A stretch of DNA of 64,000 bases from Fasciolopsis buskii (GCA_008360955.1 LUCM01001910.1:131031-195030); one strand, 5' to 3'; positions 1-13,109 are shown, counted from the stretch's first letter. Notes: a model not told the origin generated them from the sequence alone. Made by a program: numbers and translations.

Positions 1-438
1 TAGCAGGATTGGCCATCTGCACACATCACACAGAACGAATATTATCAAACTTGGCCAACTATCATCAACCACGTGATCGATTGGAATACAAAAAATCGTC
101 GGGATGATATACTAGCAATCGTGATGTGCATTATCCGAGAATAGTAAATGACGTGACTGGATCGATTGAGAATTAGAAGAATTGATGTCAGCTGCAAAAA
201 TGTCAACCATGAGGCAGTTAAGAAGGGTGATAGGGAAGAAATACCATTTTCCTTGGGGTGGGGAGAGGACATTGCCATCAAAAAATCCACAAGTGGTCAG
301 ATGTTGGTAAGACGACATTCAAGCATTTATTTTTGATTCGCTTGAACTACTTTAGGCATTAATGAACGAATTATATTTGTAAGGAATTTCAAGAAGTAAT
401 ACATTGGGATTATTATTGATGGATAATTCCTTCCATTT
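1..438. other. No gene recognised
   Basis: Short open frames occur on the minus strand but have no recognisable domain. The stretch lies directly upstream of an RTE-like reverse transcriptase remnant. It may contain the degraded linker between endonuclease and RT of that element, but I could not read the linker in any frame. Confidence 0.5.
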
Positions 439-1950
439 ATGCCTGCAAGTAACGAATGGCAGGTGGATACCAACCTTCCATCGAAAATGGAAGTACTCAG
501 GGAGATAGGTGTTCTGAGGAGATGTAAGGTAGCTGAACCAGATGGAATGCCCCCATCCTTCTTCAAGGATGGTGGCAAAGCGTTAAAATCTTAATTACCA
601 AAACTCCTGGAATCAATCTGGGCAAGGGAAGGGATTGATAAGGATTGGTGCAAATTGATGATTGTATCGACTTGCGGGAAATGTGGTAAATCCCCATTTG
701 AAAGTCCCAATGATTAGTTAGATATGTATTGCATCGAAAGTGCTCGTGGGCATTATCCTCTGCCGTTTATCTGATATTCGCGAAAGGCGTGAGCATGAAA
801 ACCAAGCCGGTTTCCGTCCTAGTCACGGTTGAATTGACTTAACATGAGTGCATGTTTCGTGGGCCTGTGGTTTCTGTCTGCCTTAATCTACAATCGGCAA
901 ATTCGTGCTTACGGCGGTCTTCCACCCGAGTTCACAACGAGAAGTGGTGTTCCTCAGGATTGCCCCCTTTCATCTTTTCTGTTTAACTTTGTCGTCGAGA
1001 TGCTTTTGGGGATAGTCCTAACCTCTTACGAGTAAAGTGATATTGATATTTGCTCAGATAGGAAACTATTTGACTTAAAGTATGCGGACGATTTTGTGCT
1101 GCTGAGGGGAAACCGAAGTGAGTTTCAGGTTCTTATCGATCATCTAGGCGGTATTGTACCTGTGTTTCGGATGTGTTGTACATCTGCAAACTGTGAAATA
1201 CTGTTGCGGAACTGGAATGACTCAAGACCGAACCTTGTTCTTATTGGAGAAGAATCAGGTGAGATGGATAGATTTAGTTATTTCGATAGTTGTATCTCTT
1301 CTCGTGATCGTACATCGGATGAAATGTCTGTGCTCATACAGAAGGCTCAATTGGCATTCACCAAGCTGAGCGATCTGTAGCGTGGGCATGACGTCTGGTT
1401 ATCGATCAAGGTCAGGTGTACACGGCAGCATTGGGATCGGTGATGCTACACAGCTCCGAAGCACATCCGTTGAGAGCAGATGTGCGAATGATTTCGGTGT
1501 TTGAACACCGTTTTCTTAGTGCTGGAAGAATATGGTGGAAGAATTTTCTTGGTAACTTATTGGTTAGTTGTAAGGTATTGGGTCCTGGGGTTCAATCTTT
1601 AGAACAGGTACTGAATCAAAATAGATTAAGGTAATTGGGACCCGCTTTTCGCGTGGCCACAGAATGACTTCCTCGTTGTATTCGCTTTCATCCGAGTCAG
1701 ACAATGGCTGGAAGATGAGTGGATGTGGCCAGTCGACGAAATGTGGTAAAAGTATGGAGAATTTATCCAATGGAGTGGCTCGTGTAGATGCAGATAGACT
1801 ACCGGGTTGGGGTCCACGAGATCCCTTCTTGCGATTGTTAGAGACTGGATGGTATGGCTCAGTCCCGCGGTCAGTGGCTTTCTTGCTTTCGCAATCTTTT
1901 CTCTTCTGTGTGGTTGTTCAGCAGTCGTCTTTCACTATTTCTTATTCTTC
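439..1950 (+). pseudogene. RTE-like non-LTR retrotransposon reverse transcriptase, decayed
   Basis: This is a remnant of the RT that would copy element RNA at a nicked chromosomal target. Reading across several frames, the RT entry segment is visible at about 445-600 (WQVDTNLPS, then PDGMPPSFFKDGGKAL). The ASKVLVGIILCRLSDIRER and NQAGFRP blocks are at about 731-830. The SGVPQDCPLSSFLFNF block is at 941-990, the YADDFVLL catalytic motif at 1081-1104, and the thumb and C-terminal blocks follow (VYTAALGSVML at about 1417, SVFEHRFLSAGRIWW at about 1495, LPGWGPRDP at about 1797). Compared with what I know of the family, roughly 60-90 residues around the first catalytic aspartate are missing between about 830 and 860. 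The usual GVRQGCPLS block also carries substitutions. Several frameshifts and stops make it non-functional. Assignment to the RTE clade rather than a neighbouring clade is inference. Confidence 0.85.
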
Positions 1951-2269
1951 GTCCTGTTTCAGAAGGTGATGCTGTGAGGTAGCAACGAAAATCAGGGCAC
2001 GTTGATGCAAGTTTAGTGGTTGTACAGATAGTATATGGTCTTATGTTTCCTTCACTTGCGAAGTTCAGAATGCTTTCTCAGGAATGGCAACAATCTGAAC
2101 TCACCTTTTGCTTTGAGCAGTTTGATGTGATCAGTAGCTTTACTTGGGGCATTTGACTGCAGTACACTGGAACGTTGTGAATGTGATCGAATCCAGAATT
2201 GCGAGGGCCACAACATCGTTTACAACACCTGTGGCGCTGCCGTAATTTTTGACTTTACGTCAAGGAAAA
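1951..2269. other. No gene recognised
   Basis: This is the interval between two RT remnants. It may hold the 3' untranslated tail of the upstream copy. No tail repeat or poly-A is visible. Confidence 0.4.
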
Positions 2270-2690
2270 GGTGCGCAATGTCACCCTTCGTAGTGTCCTT
2301 TACGGCTGCGAGACCTGTTCCTTTTACGGACCCCAAACAACTTTCTGCGCCCGATCAGCCATCCCCGATGCTGTACTCGTGTCTGGAGGAGTCATCGGAC
2401 AAACAGTGGCTAGATATTTCGTCATGGTTTGGGAGAACACAGTCGCCCTGTGGCCAAGGTGACCGCTGTACATCGCCTTCAGCGGCTTGGATACATTGAT
2501 TATGCCTGCCTGTCGGCAAACTTTCGTGCTGGACAGAGGAGGAAGAAGCCAAGCGGCGATCAGGCTGTAACTTAACAAAGGGACGTGAGGAAATTAGTTG
2601 TGGTTTTGACATTAGTTAATACCCTTTGCCTTTCTGACCGATGTTCAAGAAATGGGTATTTTTCGTTGATTACAGACGCCGGGGAACACG
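2270..2690 (+). pseudogene. Second RTE-like RT remnant, C-terminal end only
   Basis: The C-terminal end of the same class of RT can be read in pieces. RSVLYGCETC is at about 2288. Another frame then gives LRTPNNF, CTRVWRSHRTNSG and VTAVHRLQRLGYI. The segment GQRRKKPSGDQAVT, a stop and QRDVRKL lie at about 2530-2600. The order matches the thumb and C-terminal blocks of the family (YGCETW, FDHRCLRSI, HRLRWLGH, GGQ-TW). No palm or YADD motif precedes it, so this copy is 5'-truncated or the rest has decayed. It lies about 320 bp downstream of the first copy and differs from that copy's C-terminus, so it is a separate insertion. It has at least two frameshifts and one stop. Confidence 0.7.
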
Positions 2691-5099
2691 ATCCAGAATC
2701 GAAGTCAGTGGTGAAAATGTTGTATGGTATGCCTGTAGAGCTCGCCCGTAAAATTCAACTAAAGTATGCCATGCATAGCACGTGCTCCAACCAACGAAGC
2801 TTAATAAGCTGGGTGCACTGTCACAGTCTTCTGTAAAGCAGTACCTAGTACACACTGATAACGCAGTGACTCCACCCAACCTAGGCAGAATACGTCGGGA
2901 CCTCCCTATTTTCTCCGCTTCAGTAGCTGAATGTTCCATTCTATTTCGAATTCCGTTGGGAGATCAAATGGCACTTCCCATGGATTCACAGTTGTTAAAG
3001 TTGGAGCAGCTACCTTAGAGAACGGTTAGTTAAATTGATGTTTGTATCGTCCGGCCTAACACTCGAGCCTTTGCTATTTGCCATGAGTAACCTCTGGATT
3101 CCTTTCACATGCCGTTTCGCTGACCGAAGTTCGCCGCCCACCGATTTCACGTAGAAGTTGCAGTAGTCATCTACTGTTACCTGAAACAGCTACTACCTCC
3201 ATTTTTGGCTGCTTATATTCATCCGGTTTTCACGATCCTTCTTAAGGCTTATCGCCAGTTGACCTTATAGACGCAATCGTATCTTATTTGCTGACAATTA
3301 AAGACTGGGCACTTTTGCTCAATTGGATTCCGCGACTTTTAGCAGGTCCAATATCTTTGATGGAAATCGGATCCTGGACTGCGGAAATCTGCTGCCAAGT
3401 GCATCACCCGTTCGATTCGATTCCAGCATGCATCCGCGTTGATGTTCGTCGGAGTTATTAGCCCGACTTGACAGTTTCTGACTGTAACTGATTCGAACAT
3501 CCAAGGCAGACAAATCTTGTACGGCTAACTAGGTTTGCGATTTACGTCAGTGACCAATGAGGTACAGCGGAAATCGTATTAATACTATCTCAGTACATGG
3601 ATCAGTACAATCGTCAATTTTGGACAGAAATGCACCAACGGTAGATTACTGCAAAGTGATCGATCCCTGGAGTAAGGGGACCATGCCCCCCCCCCACAAG
3701 GCGAACCATGCCGAAAATTCGTATTAGATAAGGGTGACCAGTTATCTGCGCAGAAACGGCGAAACCCAATTTGTACACATGCAACTTGGCCCTCCGCGTA
3801 TGGGTGCTAACATCTATCGATGTATACGTGAGGATGATAAGCAGCTTGCGCTAGCTAGCCTTTCGAAAGCCAACTGACCTATGGAACCTTGGCTGCACAA
3901 ACGACTGTTAACCGAGATCCACTGTCGCTTTAGCCGCGTTTGCCAGGAGTATTTCCACACCACTTTCTCCCACAGCTCGAGGTGCTCCCTCTTCTGGGTT
4001 GCGCAAGAAATACCACGAGAAGGCACCAGGCGCAGCTATTGAATCCCACTTCTCGAATTCTGAATTCGCGTTGCGATGGCGCAGCACACACAAGGATATA
4101 TATATAATATATATATATATAGTTTGTATTCAGTAATAGTTCACGACTGTTCTGGTGGTTGCCAGAATCGTCCTAATCGATCATCCTTGCCGAGGGTGCG
4201 GCGACCCGCACCAAAGTCGTCCAGCATCTAAACCGACATCTCGAAAACCCATAAATGAAGCTTGCAAAAATGCTCCACGGTCTGACGTAACAACCAGCAA
4301 TATTTCATCATGATACTAGTTCAACATTTGAGTAAATTATCTGCAGTGATCACAAGTTAAACTGTGCTTGATTCACTTGTGTCGGCACGATTGGCGTGCA
4401 CGTTTCTGTTGGTACCTACGTCAAGTGGGTCACTTGTAGCTCGATTTCTGGGACTCTTGGTTGCTATTAGGTACAAAATGTTTCTCCACAATGAGCAACA
4501 TTTTGTACACAATCCAATTAGTGTGTATGCTGGAGTCAGCAGGACTGGACGTGTTCCGATCTGGCTGACAGTGGTAGAAATGAAGTTGGGGTCAGATACC
4601 AAAAAGTAGCCTGATGATTCCCTTATTCCTTAATCGCATTCTTTTCAGTACGAACTATCTCTTACCACAATTGATTGACACAATCCGATTGTCCAGTTCC
4701 GCTCCTATCCCGCGCTGCTCGACTGGATGCTGCAATGCTTGTTTCCGTTGTCATTTTTGTGATTAATAAACTGAATAACGGAAAGAAGCCTCCCGTCAAC
4801 ATCTCACGTCAGTTTGTCACAAATGCGGATTGCTATGCGTGGTCATGTTCTCGAATGAATTGCATGATGTTCGTATTCGGTTTCACAGAGATAGACCGTG
4901 CAATGAATGCCCACTGTTTTCGAGAGGGCATACCATTCCCAAGGGTCTTTTTCTTCCCCGTGATTGGTAGGAATTCACTTGTGAACTACGGCCATGAATT
5001 TGCCTGATGCTTACACATGCAATCGGTGTGCATAATTCAGCCGCTGGCAGTAACTAACGGATATGGCTTGCTAACAGGCACGGGACGGAATTCGATCTA
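2691..5099. other. No gene recognised
   Basis: The only open frames are short (up to 110 codons, at 4675-5007) and show no motif. A poly-C run lies near 3688. An AT dinucleotide tract inside it is listed separately. Confidence 0.5.
4096..4121. repeat. (TA)n microsatellite
   Basis: An interrupted TA dinucleotide tract of about 26 bases. Confidence 0.9.
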
Positions 5100-5235
5100 G
5101 TTAAAGGCAAGGAGCAGACCACGATAGACGGCGAAACACGTTCAACTTTTATTTACAACTCATGTTTTTATATACAAAATAGAAGATCCAGACCAATGGA
5201 ATACATTCTGTCCAATGGCTTTCGAGGAATGTTTG
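5100..5235 (+). repeat. Dispersed repeat R6, diverged copy
   Basis: It shares an ordered set of short blocks with copies near 13.2, 19.4 and 55.5 kb: a GGCGAGAAGCCC-like start, TTTATTTACAA, TATACAAAATAG and TGGAATTCATTC-like sequence. It has no coding capacity. R6 is a local name for an unidentified interspersed repeat. Confidence 0.45.
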
Positions 5236-6469
5236 AACTTCAAGACCGCCTATTGCCAGGGTTCTCGTTAGCTGGCTGTCTGCATACGTTGGTACGAAGC
5301 TGTACCAGATTTTGTAAGGCGAATTGCAAGTGGAATCACCACAAGATGAAAAAAACAGTGAAAAGGCGATTTCATTTTCTCAGAGGGTTTTCATTTATGG
5401 TTGATATTTTCTGTATCATCAACCCTAAGCTTGCATGTCCTGCGTTTATCTATAGCAAATGCTTCCCATCTAAACTTTGATCGATCGATCACGCACGCCA
5501 AGTGTATCGTTTATTCAACGTCAACGTTTTCAGATGTTTACACCTGCTCTATTTGGAAGCCGAATGATCTGTGATTCAGTTCCGGACAGCTTGGAGAAGT
5601 TTAATTATCAAAAATGCAAAACTGGATGAATTAAACGGATTTCACAGCCATGTAAACGCTTTTATTATGTTACGGCGAGAGTATCGTTCGAATCTCGTTG
5701 AGTTGCGAAGTATTGGATACACGAATACACCAACAATTTGACACAAGATTTAGGTAATAGCATCGACAAAGCTACGTACACAACTTACACTTGTCTGAAG
5801 TCCACAACCAGTCAAAATGAATAGCATAAGTCACAAACTACTAGTTGTATTTGCGAACCATAGATTTCAAACACTGCTGTGCTGCTTCTAAACCATGGAA
5901 ATTTGCCGAAAAGCTCTCTTCGTATTATCCGAACAATCTTGCAGAATCGTTTTCCGGTGGTGTCTGGTTCAGTTCCTTCGTTTCTTGCCATAAGTTAGTC
6001 GCGATGATAGACCCTACCAAAACCCCGTAGCTTTGTAATGTTTGCGTTAGACCAAGCCTAGTGCTTAGGATGGCTAGTCGGTCCTTTGAAGATCAGTATG
6101 TTCCTGGTTTAATGCCCGCGTCGGAGTAGTTGTTAAAAATTAGCAGGTTCACAGTGGTTGGGTGGTTTGTTAATAAATTACATCCTCGTCCCATGGGAAT
6201 AGTGTTGCCACGCGAACATTTGCACGGTTGAATAGTGCCCCTTCGGTAACATAGGTAGCAGAGAAGGGATTCTGGTTCACGTTATTCAGCCTTTTATAGT
6301 CGGACTGAGAATCGATGGTTACATCGGGAGATTGGAGAGACCAGTCGCGAAACACGTGCTCTGGTCCAATTCAATTCGCGATGTTACGTTAAATGATTTG
6401 TATGACTAATGCTACCACGTCGTTCATTTTTTTAATGGTGTGTTTCAAGTAAGGACAAGAGAAGGGGCA
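5236..6469. other. No gene recognised
   Basis: Anonymous sequence with only short open frames on both strands and no recognisable domain. Confidence 0.5.
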
Positions 6470-6720
6470 TACCCTATGGCCTCTAGGGTACACCGCACGA
6501 GGAGAGAGGGGACCGGCAACCGTGACCCTGAGACTTAGATCGGCATAGAACCAAACACGATGTTCCAATAGGTTGGGCGTGCTAACGAGCCGGGCAACAA
6601 CGAACTGTCATCGGCTGCTAGTCGACGAGGGCACGGAGACGAACACCACAGTAATTGAACCAGCTGAGTAATAATTCTAATTCTGTTGATGTATGGCAAA
6701 ACTGTGACGTTGAGCAAAAT
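6470..6720 (+). repeat. Dispersed repeat R5, diverged copy
   Basis: It shares ACCGGCAACCGTGAC, a CTGA-rich block, GCATAGAACCA and downstream AACTGTC blocks in the same order as sequence near 29.2 kb, and more weakly near 28.4 kb. Family identity is unknown. Confidence 0.4.
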
Positions 6721-7619
6721 GTACAGTTTAACGATGGCGACGTCTGACGCACGTATAAACGGCAGAACTCTGCATTCTTATCAATATACCATTTTGGTAA
6801 CTAAATCACATGATTTGTTATTTGTTGTCCGATACGGTTGAAAATTCAGAGTGTGTAATCGAACTTTCCAGTCTTTAGGAAGATAGCTTTCAAGAGTGCA
6901 ATTTAGTCAAACGGTAGTCACGGTAAATGGTTTGTCATAAATTTGTTTTGAAGCATCTGAAATGATGTCAGTGATTTTGCGTATCTCTTTCTGATTCTAC
7001 CAAATTGTTATATTTAGTACTGAGCTTGATATCGGATCGCAGTACCGGCATTTTTTATTCATAATGCTCACGGTAACTAAATCGTGATCACGATACTCGC
7101 AAAAGGCAATCGTGCGAGCAAATTCAACAATCGAAACTGGGTAAATGTTGAACTGAGTTGTACGAAAAAGGAATCTCAACATTTTGGGTCAAAAATCTTT
7201 ACTAGTTGTTAATCGTTGTCTGTTTACATGATCCCCTTCGTAATACAAAATACAACATGTAACAGCATGGAATTTTCGAACGACTTAAACCCAGTTCACG
7301 TGTACATGATAGTAGTTTGTGACCCTTGGGGTGAGAATGAACTTTACAGGATGAAAGATTTGAAAATATTTGCATTTTTTTGTACTGGGTTAACTCAAAT
7401 GGACACGAAAGAAATAACGTAGAAAACCGCTGCAGTCCAGCAGCACTCAAGCTGGTCGAGTATTTGCCATCCTCAAATGTTCGGGGTTTTGTGTCCCTTG
7501 ATCTGCTAGTAGCCTTGGAGATAGACGACAATTTGCTGTCGCCCAACTCGTTACGAAACTGGTCCTATCAGGACCTCAAGTTTTAGAGGCATGATTACCT
7601 GTCTCTTCCCCTGCCACCC
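6721..7619. other. No gene recognised
   Basis: Overlapping short open frames lie on both strands around 7200-7590. None has a recognisable motif, and the two strands are open equally, as expected by chance. Confidence 0.45.
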
Positions 7620-7808
7620 GTTACAGTTCTTTTCTTTAATCTTTTATTTCTTTTATCAATTAAATAACAAAGTACATCATTTTTTAGGAAGGAGGCCGCG
7701 GCCAACAGAGGGCCGCCAAATGGTGAAGCTGACCGGCGGTGGGAGGATTCGAACCTGCTACCTTCACATCCAAACGCGACGACTTTATATGCTTGACCAC
7801 TGCGGGCC
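7620..7808 (-). mobile_element. tRNA-derived SINE-like element (family A)
   Basis: Read on the minus strand, the element starts with a tRNA-like head (7730-7808). It has an A-box-like GCAGTGGTCAAGC and a canonical B box, GGTTCGAATCC, and ends CCACCGCCGGTCA. A unique body follows (GGCGGCCCTCTGTTGGCCGC), then an AT-rich tail with repeated ATAAAAG blocks. This is the layout of a tRNA-derived SINE, which is transcribed from an internal RNA polymerase III promoter. The acceptor halves no longer pair well, so it is not a functional tRNA gene. Relatives with the same head, and some with the same body, lie at about 16.4, 21.9, 28.5 and 54.7 kb, all on the minus strand. Confidence 0.75.
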
Positions 7809-8754
7809 ATAGAAGCTAGAGAGAGCTTAGTGTGCGCACCGATATCTGGGCGGATACTTGAATTTTCAATGTAAGGGCATCTCGGGACAGAGAGAAACTC
7901 GACATAATGAGCACGTTAGAGTTAACGACTTAAGCAGTTCAATCCCCGACCGGAATTAGTTCAAATTTATCACGGCATTGCTTTCAAATATCGGGGGATT
8001 TCGACTGTGCTGAGAGTTTTTCCCCAAGAGAAGAAAGTATTTGACAACTAATTTTTGACGTTCAAGTTGAATTTTTTTGCACAACACAACCAGTTTAAAA
8101 CAGTGCTAAAAAGTAAATACCGATTTCCGTGCAGACAAAAAATTTTCACTAAACAGTTCTTATGAACAACGAAGGCTTCTCATAAATTGAAATTTTTGAA
8201 TTGAAAACGGCAGTTACGTTTTATTTCGATTAACACGCAACTTTTCAAGTCATACGAAAATGTCAGATGAATAACAAGTAAACTGGCAAGTAACATAATT
8301 ATCCATGCATTTTTTTATCGTATCGTTTATTTAATTCGAGGCGATTGTTTCTACTCTAATCCCTTATTTCCTTGTATTGCCCTAAATGGATGACAATTTA
8401 TTGATAGTTTCTTATTGTGATTAGCATACTGTCTGATTGGATTGCTCTTTACAACGATGACCCCTGATCTGTACTCCTAAAATGGTACCGCAGCTTGTTG
8501 TTTTTCCCGGGTATACATATTCTCGTGTTGAAATTAAAATTGATTCCCCTTCAACCTCGTTTTGATCTCATTTGTGGCCAGCTTAGATTGATTCATAAGA
8601 AACTGTTAACAGTTGTCTGATTGTGATGTGTTATGAGCAGAATCATTCCTGAGAACAGAATTGACTTCTAACCGGTCTGCGCTGATGAAATGAATAAGAA
8701 GACCGCACCAGAACGGAAGCAAGTTAGAGTTGAATTTACAGCTGATGGATTCAT
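7809..8754. other. No gene recognised
   Basis: AT-rich anonymous sequence without a long open frame or an identified repeat. Confidence 0.5.
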
Positions 8755-8935
8755 ATGAAAGGTCAGAAATATCCCGATTGGTGGAATACCTTGCGCCCAA
8801 TCGCCTTAGCGGAATGGCTGGATTTCACGACCGCTTGTCATCACAGTTCTCACTGGCTGTTTGTCTACGTAGGCCGGGATGAAGTAGTATCTGAATGCAT
8901 CACGTGGCTTGCACGTAAACTCATCACATTATCTC
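8755..8935 (+). repeat. Dispersed repeat R4
   Basis: Blocks ATCCCGATTGGTGGAATAC, GGATTTCACGACCG and TGTCATCACAGTTCTCA recur in the same order, on the other strand, near 19.7 and 28.9 kb. The short open frame across it resembles that of the 28.9 kb copy only because the DNA is repeated. I see no protein motif. Confidence 0.65.
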
Positions 8936-9274
8936 TTTAAGTGGTTGCCATGTTTCGCATGTGGTTGTGATGCTGTCGTTCATCACAAAGCTACACATGT
9001 TTCTCCGTGAGACTCGGCCTGATTCTTTCATGTTTGGTCAGTGTACACTGTTCTAGAAGTCTGGACACGGAGGGGCATGATTTGCAAACTTCGTGAGATG
9101 GAAATATGCAAATTACTACTTTTATATCTTGCCACTGTTGGCAGTAGGAGGTTGTGTGATTCACGAAAGTATTCAACACTTGATTCCAACTCTCAACTCA
9201 TCGTTAAGAAAAAATGGATACATTATGCACCTCCTTCCTATTGGGTAGGAACTGTCAACTATGCATAACTACTG

Positions 9275-9480
9275 AACTCGAATTCAGACAAGTTCTGGCA
9301 TAAACGATTGTTGGCTTGAACACTTAAGCCATTAAGGTACCGGGCAGGCTGTCAATGGTTTGGTGATCTTCAGCACATGATGTTGCATGTATCCGTCAGT
9401 GATTTGCGTGGTTACGGACTGCCGGGGTAAGGTAATCGTAAATTAGTTGTCTGCATATGTTCTAAATACGATTAGGGCTT
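9275..9480 (-). repeat. Repeat R2, diverged copy
   Basis: It shares the order GGCACGCAAAC-like, TTGAACGCCTTAACCATTA-like, CCGGGCAGGCT, a CATGATGTTGC-like block and CTAAATACGA with the better copies at 10115-10470 and 59285-59760. It is heavily mutated. Confidence 0.5.
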
Positions 9481-10114
9481 TGAGCACCGACCAGTCGAAA
9501 AGATCGGACATGCATTTGTTGTTTGACACCAGTCACGTACACGTGCGTGGCTATGCCACACAGTGTACGTCACATGATCGATTCAGGACTCATTTAGCCA
9601 ATAAACACAATGATCATCAGGGTTATTATAAGAAAAGCGAGCACATCACCAATCATTCTGATTAGTTTGTCAAACCTGTAACAGATGGCACCCATTCTGC
9701 GTTAGTTTTGTCATCACACGCTTAGTTTAAGCGCGCGATCCAGTAGTACGCAAACAAAATGATGCATGCAGATTGAGGCACCGGACAGCCTCGTGACCTC
9801 TAAACCGGTATCGTTTTCGCCAGCAAACCACTTGGCTAACGGTAGATCAGCGGGTAATGACCCTAAAGCTCAGGGCTGTGATGAAGTTTGGTGTATTCAT
9901 CGATAAGTATTAGTCCGTCCATAAATCACGGGGCGGTTAGCGCGAAGCTGCGTTAATCGGCAAACCGAGAAACTCAAACTACACATTTCAACCTTTTTAT
10001 CAGATAATTCAGCCAGTTACAGTTGGTCGTATAGGCTACCCGACAGAATTATTTCCATCCTTGAAAACGAGTAGATTAGTTTCAGCCGTCTAAAAGTGTG
10101 CACATGAAGCAAAT

Positions 10115-10470
10115 GTGAATGGTTTCGTGAAATGATTCACCGTATGATCGCTCAGCTCCCCATTAAGAAACCATGGAACCGCTGTATAACTGTTTCATCC
10201 GACTTGTTAGCAATCATCAGCAGTGTATATCCACCGCGCCCGAACTGGCACGCAAACCCGGGATGAACGATTCTGAGTTGAACGCCTTAACCATTACGCT
10301 GCCGGGCAGGCTCTGAGCGGTTTTGTTGAACTTCATCGCATCATGTTCCACCTATCCGTTACTGAGTTGCACGGCCACGGACCGCTAGCGCATAGCAATC
10401 TACCCCTACTGGTAGATGAATTCTCTGCGGGTAGCCTAAGTACGACGAAGGCTTAGCTATTTGATATGTA
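10115..10470 (-). repeat. Repeat R2 with tRNA-like segment
   Basis: One nearly complete ~400-bp repeat. Read on the minus strand, 10237-10307 resembles a tRNA gene (A-box-like CAGCGTAATGG, B-box-like GGGTTTGCGTGCC). Bases 10156-10392 are almost identical to 59355-59591, with two differences noticed over 237 bp, while sequence on either side is homologous but clearly more diverged. Other relatives are at 9.3, 33.7, 48.3, 51.9, 52.5 and 59.3 kb. The tRNA-like part suggests a SINE or SINE-derived repeat. No coding capacity. Confidence 0.7.
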
Positions 10471-12364
10471 TGAATGCCCCTTCACTAAAGCGCTTCATGT
10501 CTTTGTTAAACTGGACTGTACCCCTCCACATGAAGAATTCGAAAATCGTTACGAAAAGAATTAATAATAATAGTGCCTCTTGCGAAAATCAAGTTCTTGA
10601 GTCTAAACCTTGTCTTTTTCGGGCTGACAGCAATTATGGACCCAACCATTCGTGACCTAGTATCCCTTGAAAATTGCCACTTTTTAAATAGTGCTACCTT
10701 TAAATCGACTTTAGATCCGGGACCCGGGGTGTTCTTGCATGATATCTTGTCCCGGCATCATTCTGGTTAGGATTCTCACGCGAAGAGGGCATGTTGTCGT
10801 CCTAAACGGTTGGTGACTTGTACTAGTAACATGTCTTTATTTTTGGCAGTCTTCCCTCGTCACTAATCCGCACAGAACGTACTTAGTCTCCGCCTCCCTT
10901 GTACTGTTCGATCCAACTCCTGATACTTTTGTCGCCGTTCAGTTTTTTGATAATAGTGGGCATGAATATTACCAATTTTCACAATCTGACAGTCTCCTAG
11001 ATGTTCAGTTTTTGCAAACCCATCCTGCCTTAATATTCTCAATGTTTTCTGTCCCATATAAGTAGTCCCTTATCCAAATGTACACAGGCGAACGTGTTGC
11101 GAAACTAATGCCAACAGTCCCACGCGAGTCGCTTGCTGTCTTGATGTCAGCGCACCGTCGTTGCAGGTGGCAGCCGCCCGGCCACTGTACAGTGTATCGA
11201 ACCATCCATGTGGCGCTAATACCGAGCCACACAAATCACATAATTATTGCGGTGAGACCATGTCCGAGCACCTGTATTTAGATAATCAGAAGACATTCTT
11301 TTAACTGGTGCTTTGTTCATATCGCAACAAGCAGAACTTCACTCTTTTGATCTTCTCTCACCCTATCGTTCTCATCGAAAGTGAGCGACCGTTGACTGAT
11401 ACTGCCAACCGGTCAGCTTTTTCGGGCATGGAAAAGTGTGGTTCCCTAATCGAAATTTCAGTAATCAAAAAATTCTACACAGAACCAATTGGAAAACTTT
11501 GATAAGTTAGGCAACCACATACTGTCACATATAATCCAATGTATTTTATGACGATTATCAAAAGCGTAAAGTTATTATCCACGAAAATGCTTTGCAGTAG
11601 CACAGAAAGCTCACACGAACACTGTAGAGAGATTAACTGTGTGCTTGCCCGCTTGCCTGCATTTTTTATATATGTATGCATGTGTGCATTATATCTCTAA
11701 CACGATAAACAACTTAAACGAGACGACTGTTATTTACTTCTAACTGTCGCGATTCTGAATCGTCACTAGGACGTGTTGATCATATCGTTCAAGCGGGAAC
11801 CAAGAAAAGGTTAGGTCTATTTTTTTCATATAACTTAATTTTCTTACACTATCAAAATGTTTATCTAATAGGAATCAAAGAATGGTATACGATGAGTGAC
11901 AGAGATTTCCCGTTTGTGCACAGTATCAAATAAGGTGCCTGAGTGAACAGCATGTGTGGTTGTTTCATGCGGCATGTTAGTAATCACTTATAGTACGTAA
12001 CTGTTCAACATCATAACAGCTCTGATTTAAATTCCCGACTGAGATGAGGCTGTTCTGGACTACCAAACACCACGTCATCCAGGATGGTTGCCAGCGCGTG
12101 GAGCTAATTCGTCAGTACTCGGAATGGTAAAAGGTCACATCCTGAAGCCGGCTCGCCATCATCATCACCGCTCAGTGTTAAACAGCAGAAAAAGCCCCAC
12201 TGCCTTTCTTCCAGAGTTACACGTTATTATGGCAAGGATGAATATACAAGAGGGAGAAGGAGTGGGCCTACATACGCGCAGAAGGGAAAAAATGCCTTAG
12301 TAGCCCAAACACGGAATACGCAGTCTAACTATGCAAATGCACACGTTTCCAATTAGTCCGATTC
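10471..12364. other. No gene recognised
   Basis: Only short open frames, with no domain and no repeat family identified. Weak low-complexity sequence near 11670. Confidence 0.5.
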
Positions 12365-12785
12365 CACAGAAAATGATAACACCATTGTCATTGTTCATGG
12401 TTCGTTGCCATATCCTTCAGTAACTTCAACTAGCTAGTTAAAAAGTCTTTTAGGCCCAACCACGCAGAAATGAGATGCATGTATATTTCCTCATACCATT
12501 CTATCACGTCATTTGGTCATTTCTACGTGGCATCCTCCACTCCGTGGAAGGAATGGAAACTACCCCATTGTATAACAAACGAGTGTTCGTCATATACAAC
12601 GCGTTCCGTGACCAATGAAGTTTGCTAAGCCTGATGCCTTCAAATAAGAATATTCTTCGAACCCGGCAACCACTGCAAAGATTCCCAACCTTCAGGCCAA
12701 TCCATCCAATCCTAGAAGTACTACGCACATATTGGTGATCCAAACCTTCAGCACGTGAATTCCATGTCTCGCAAGCCATACAACA
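12365..12785 (-). pseudogene. RTE-like RT remnant, C-terminal end
   Basis: On the minus strand an open frame of 91 codons (12779 down to 12504) reads ACETWNSRAE, RSTSRIGW, GCRVRRI, EGIRLSKLHW, MTNTRLL, VVSIPSTEWRMPR and NDQMT. This is the ordered thumb and C-terminal block series of RTE-like fluke retrotransposons (CETW-LRAE, HRCLRSI-RI-W, KLRWLGH, RMP-RLP, LFS-P-GW, GGQ-MTW). Past the stops, another stretch at about 12430-12375 gives LKDMATNHEQ, a stop and QW, matching the terminal DMAANR-QW block. No palm domain is visible upstream, so the copy is truncated. It has internal stops and lost motifs. Confidence 0.7.
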
Positions 12786-13109
12786 GAAGTGAGCGAACTA
12801 CTTATTAGGTGAATATATTACAATTCATAGCGTTAAATGATTGTGATATCCCATCTTTCTCAACATTTCAATGACGGTCGAATTAATCCAATGCTCAGCC
12901 CCGCGTATGAATTCAGGTATTCATATTTGTGTTCGTACTTCTATTTCAGTTTTATCAAATTACGCGTTAGTTTTCACCAATAGGAAAAAACCAGCAAGGA
13001 CAATGATCATGCAACGTTGAGTAATTTCTGACGTAAACTTGCAATATGTGTATTCGAAATGGTTAAACTGAAATCGATCGCTTGCAATAACGAACGAGTG
13101 CAAATTACC
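12786..13109. other. No gene recognised
   Basis: Anonymous interval between an RT remnant and a dispersed repeat. If the RT copy was longer, its palm domain would have lain here, but it is not readable. Confidence 0.4.
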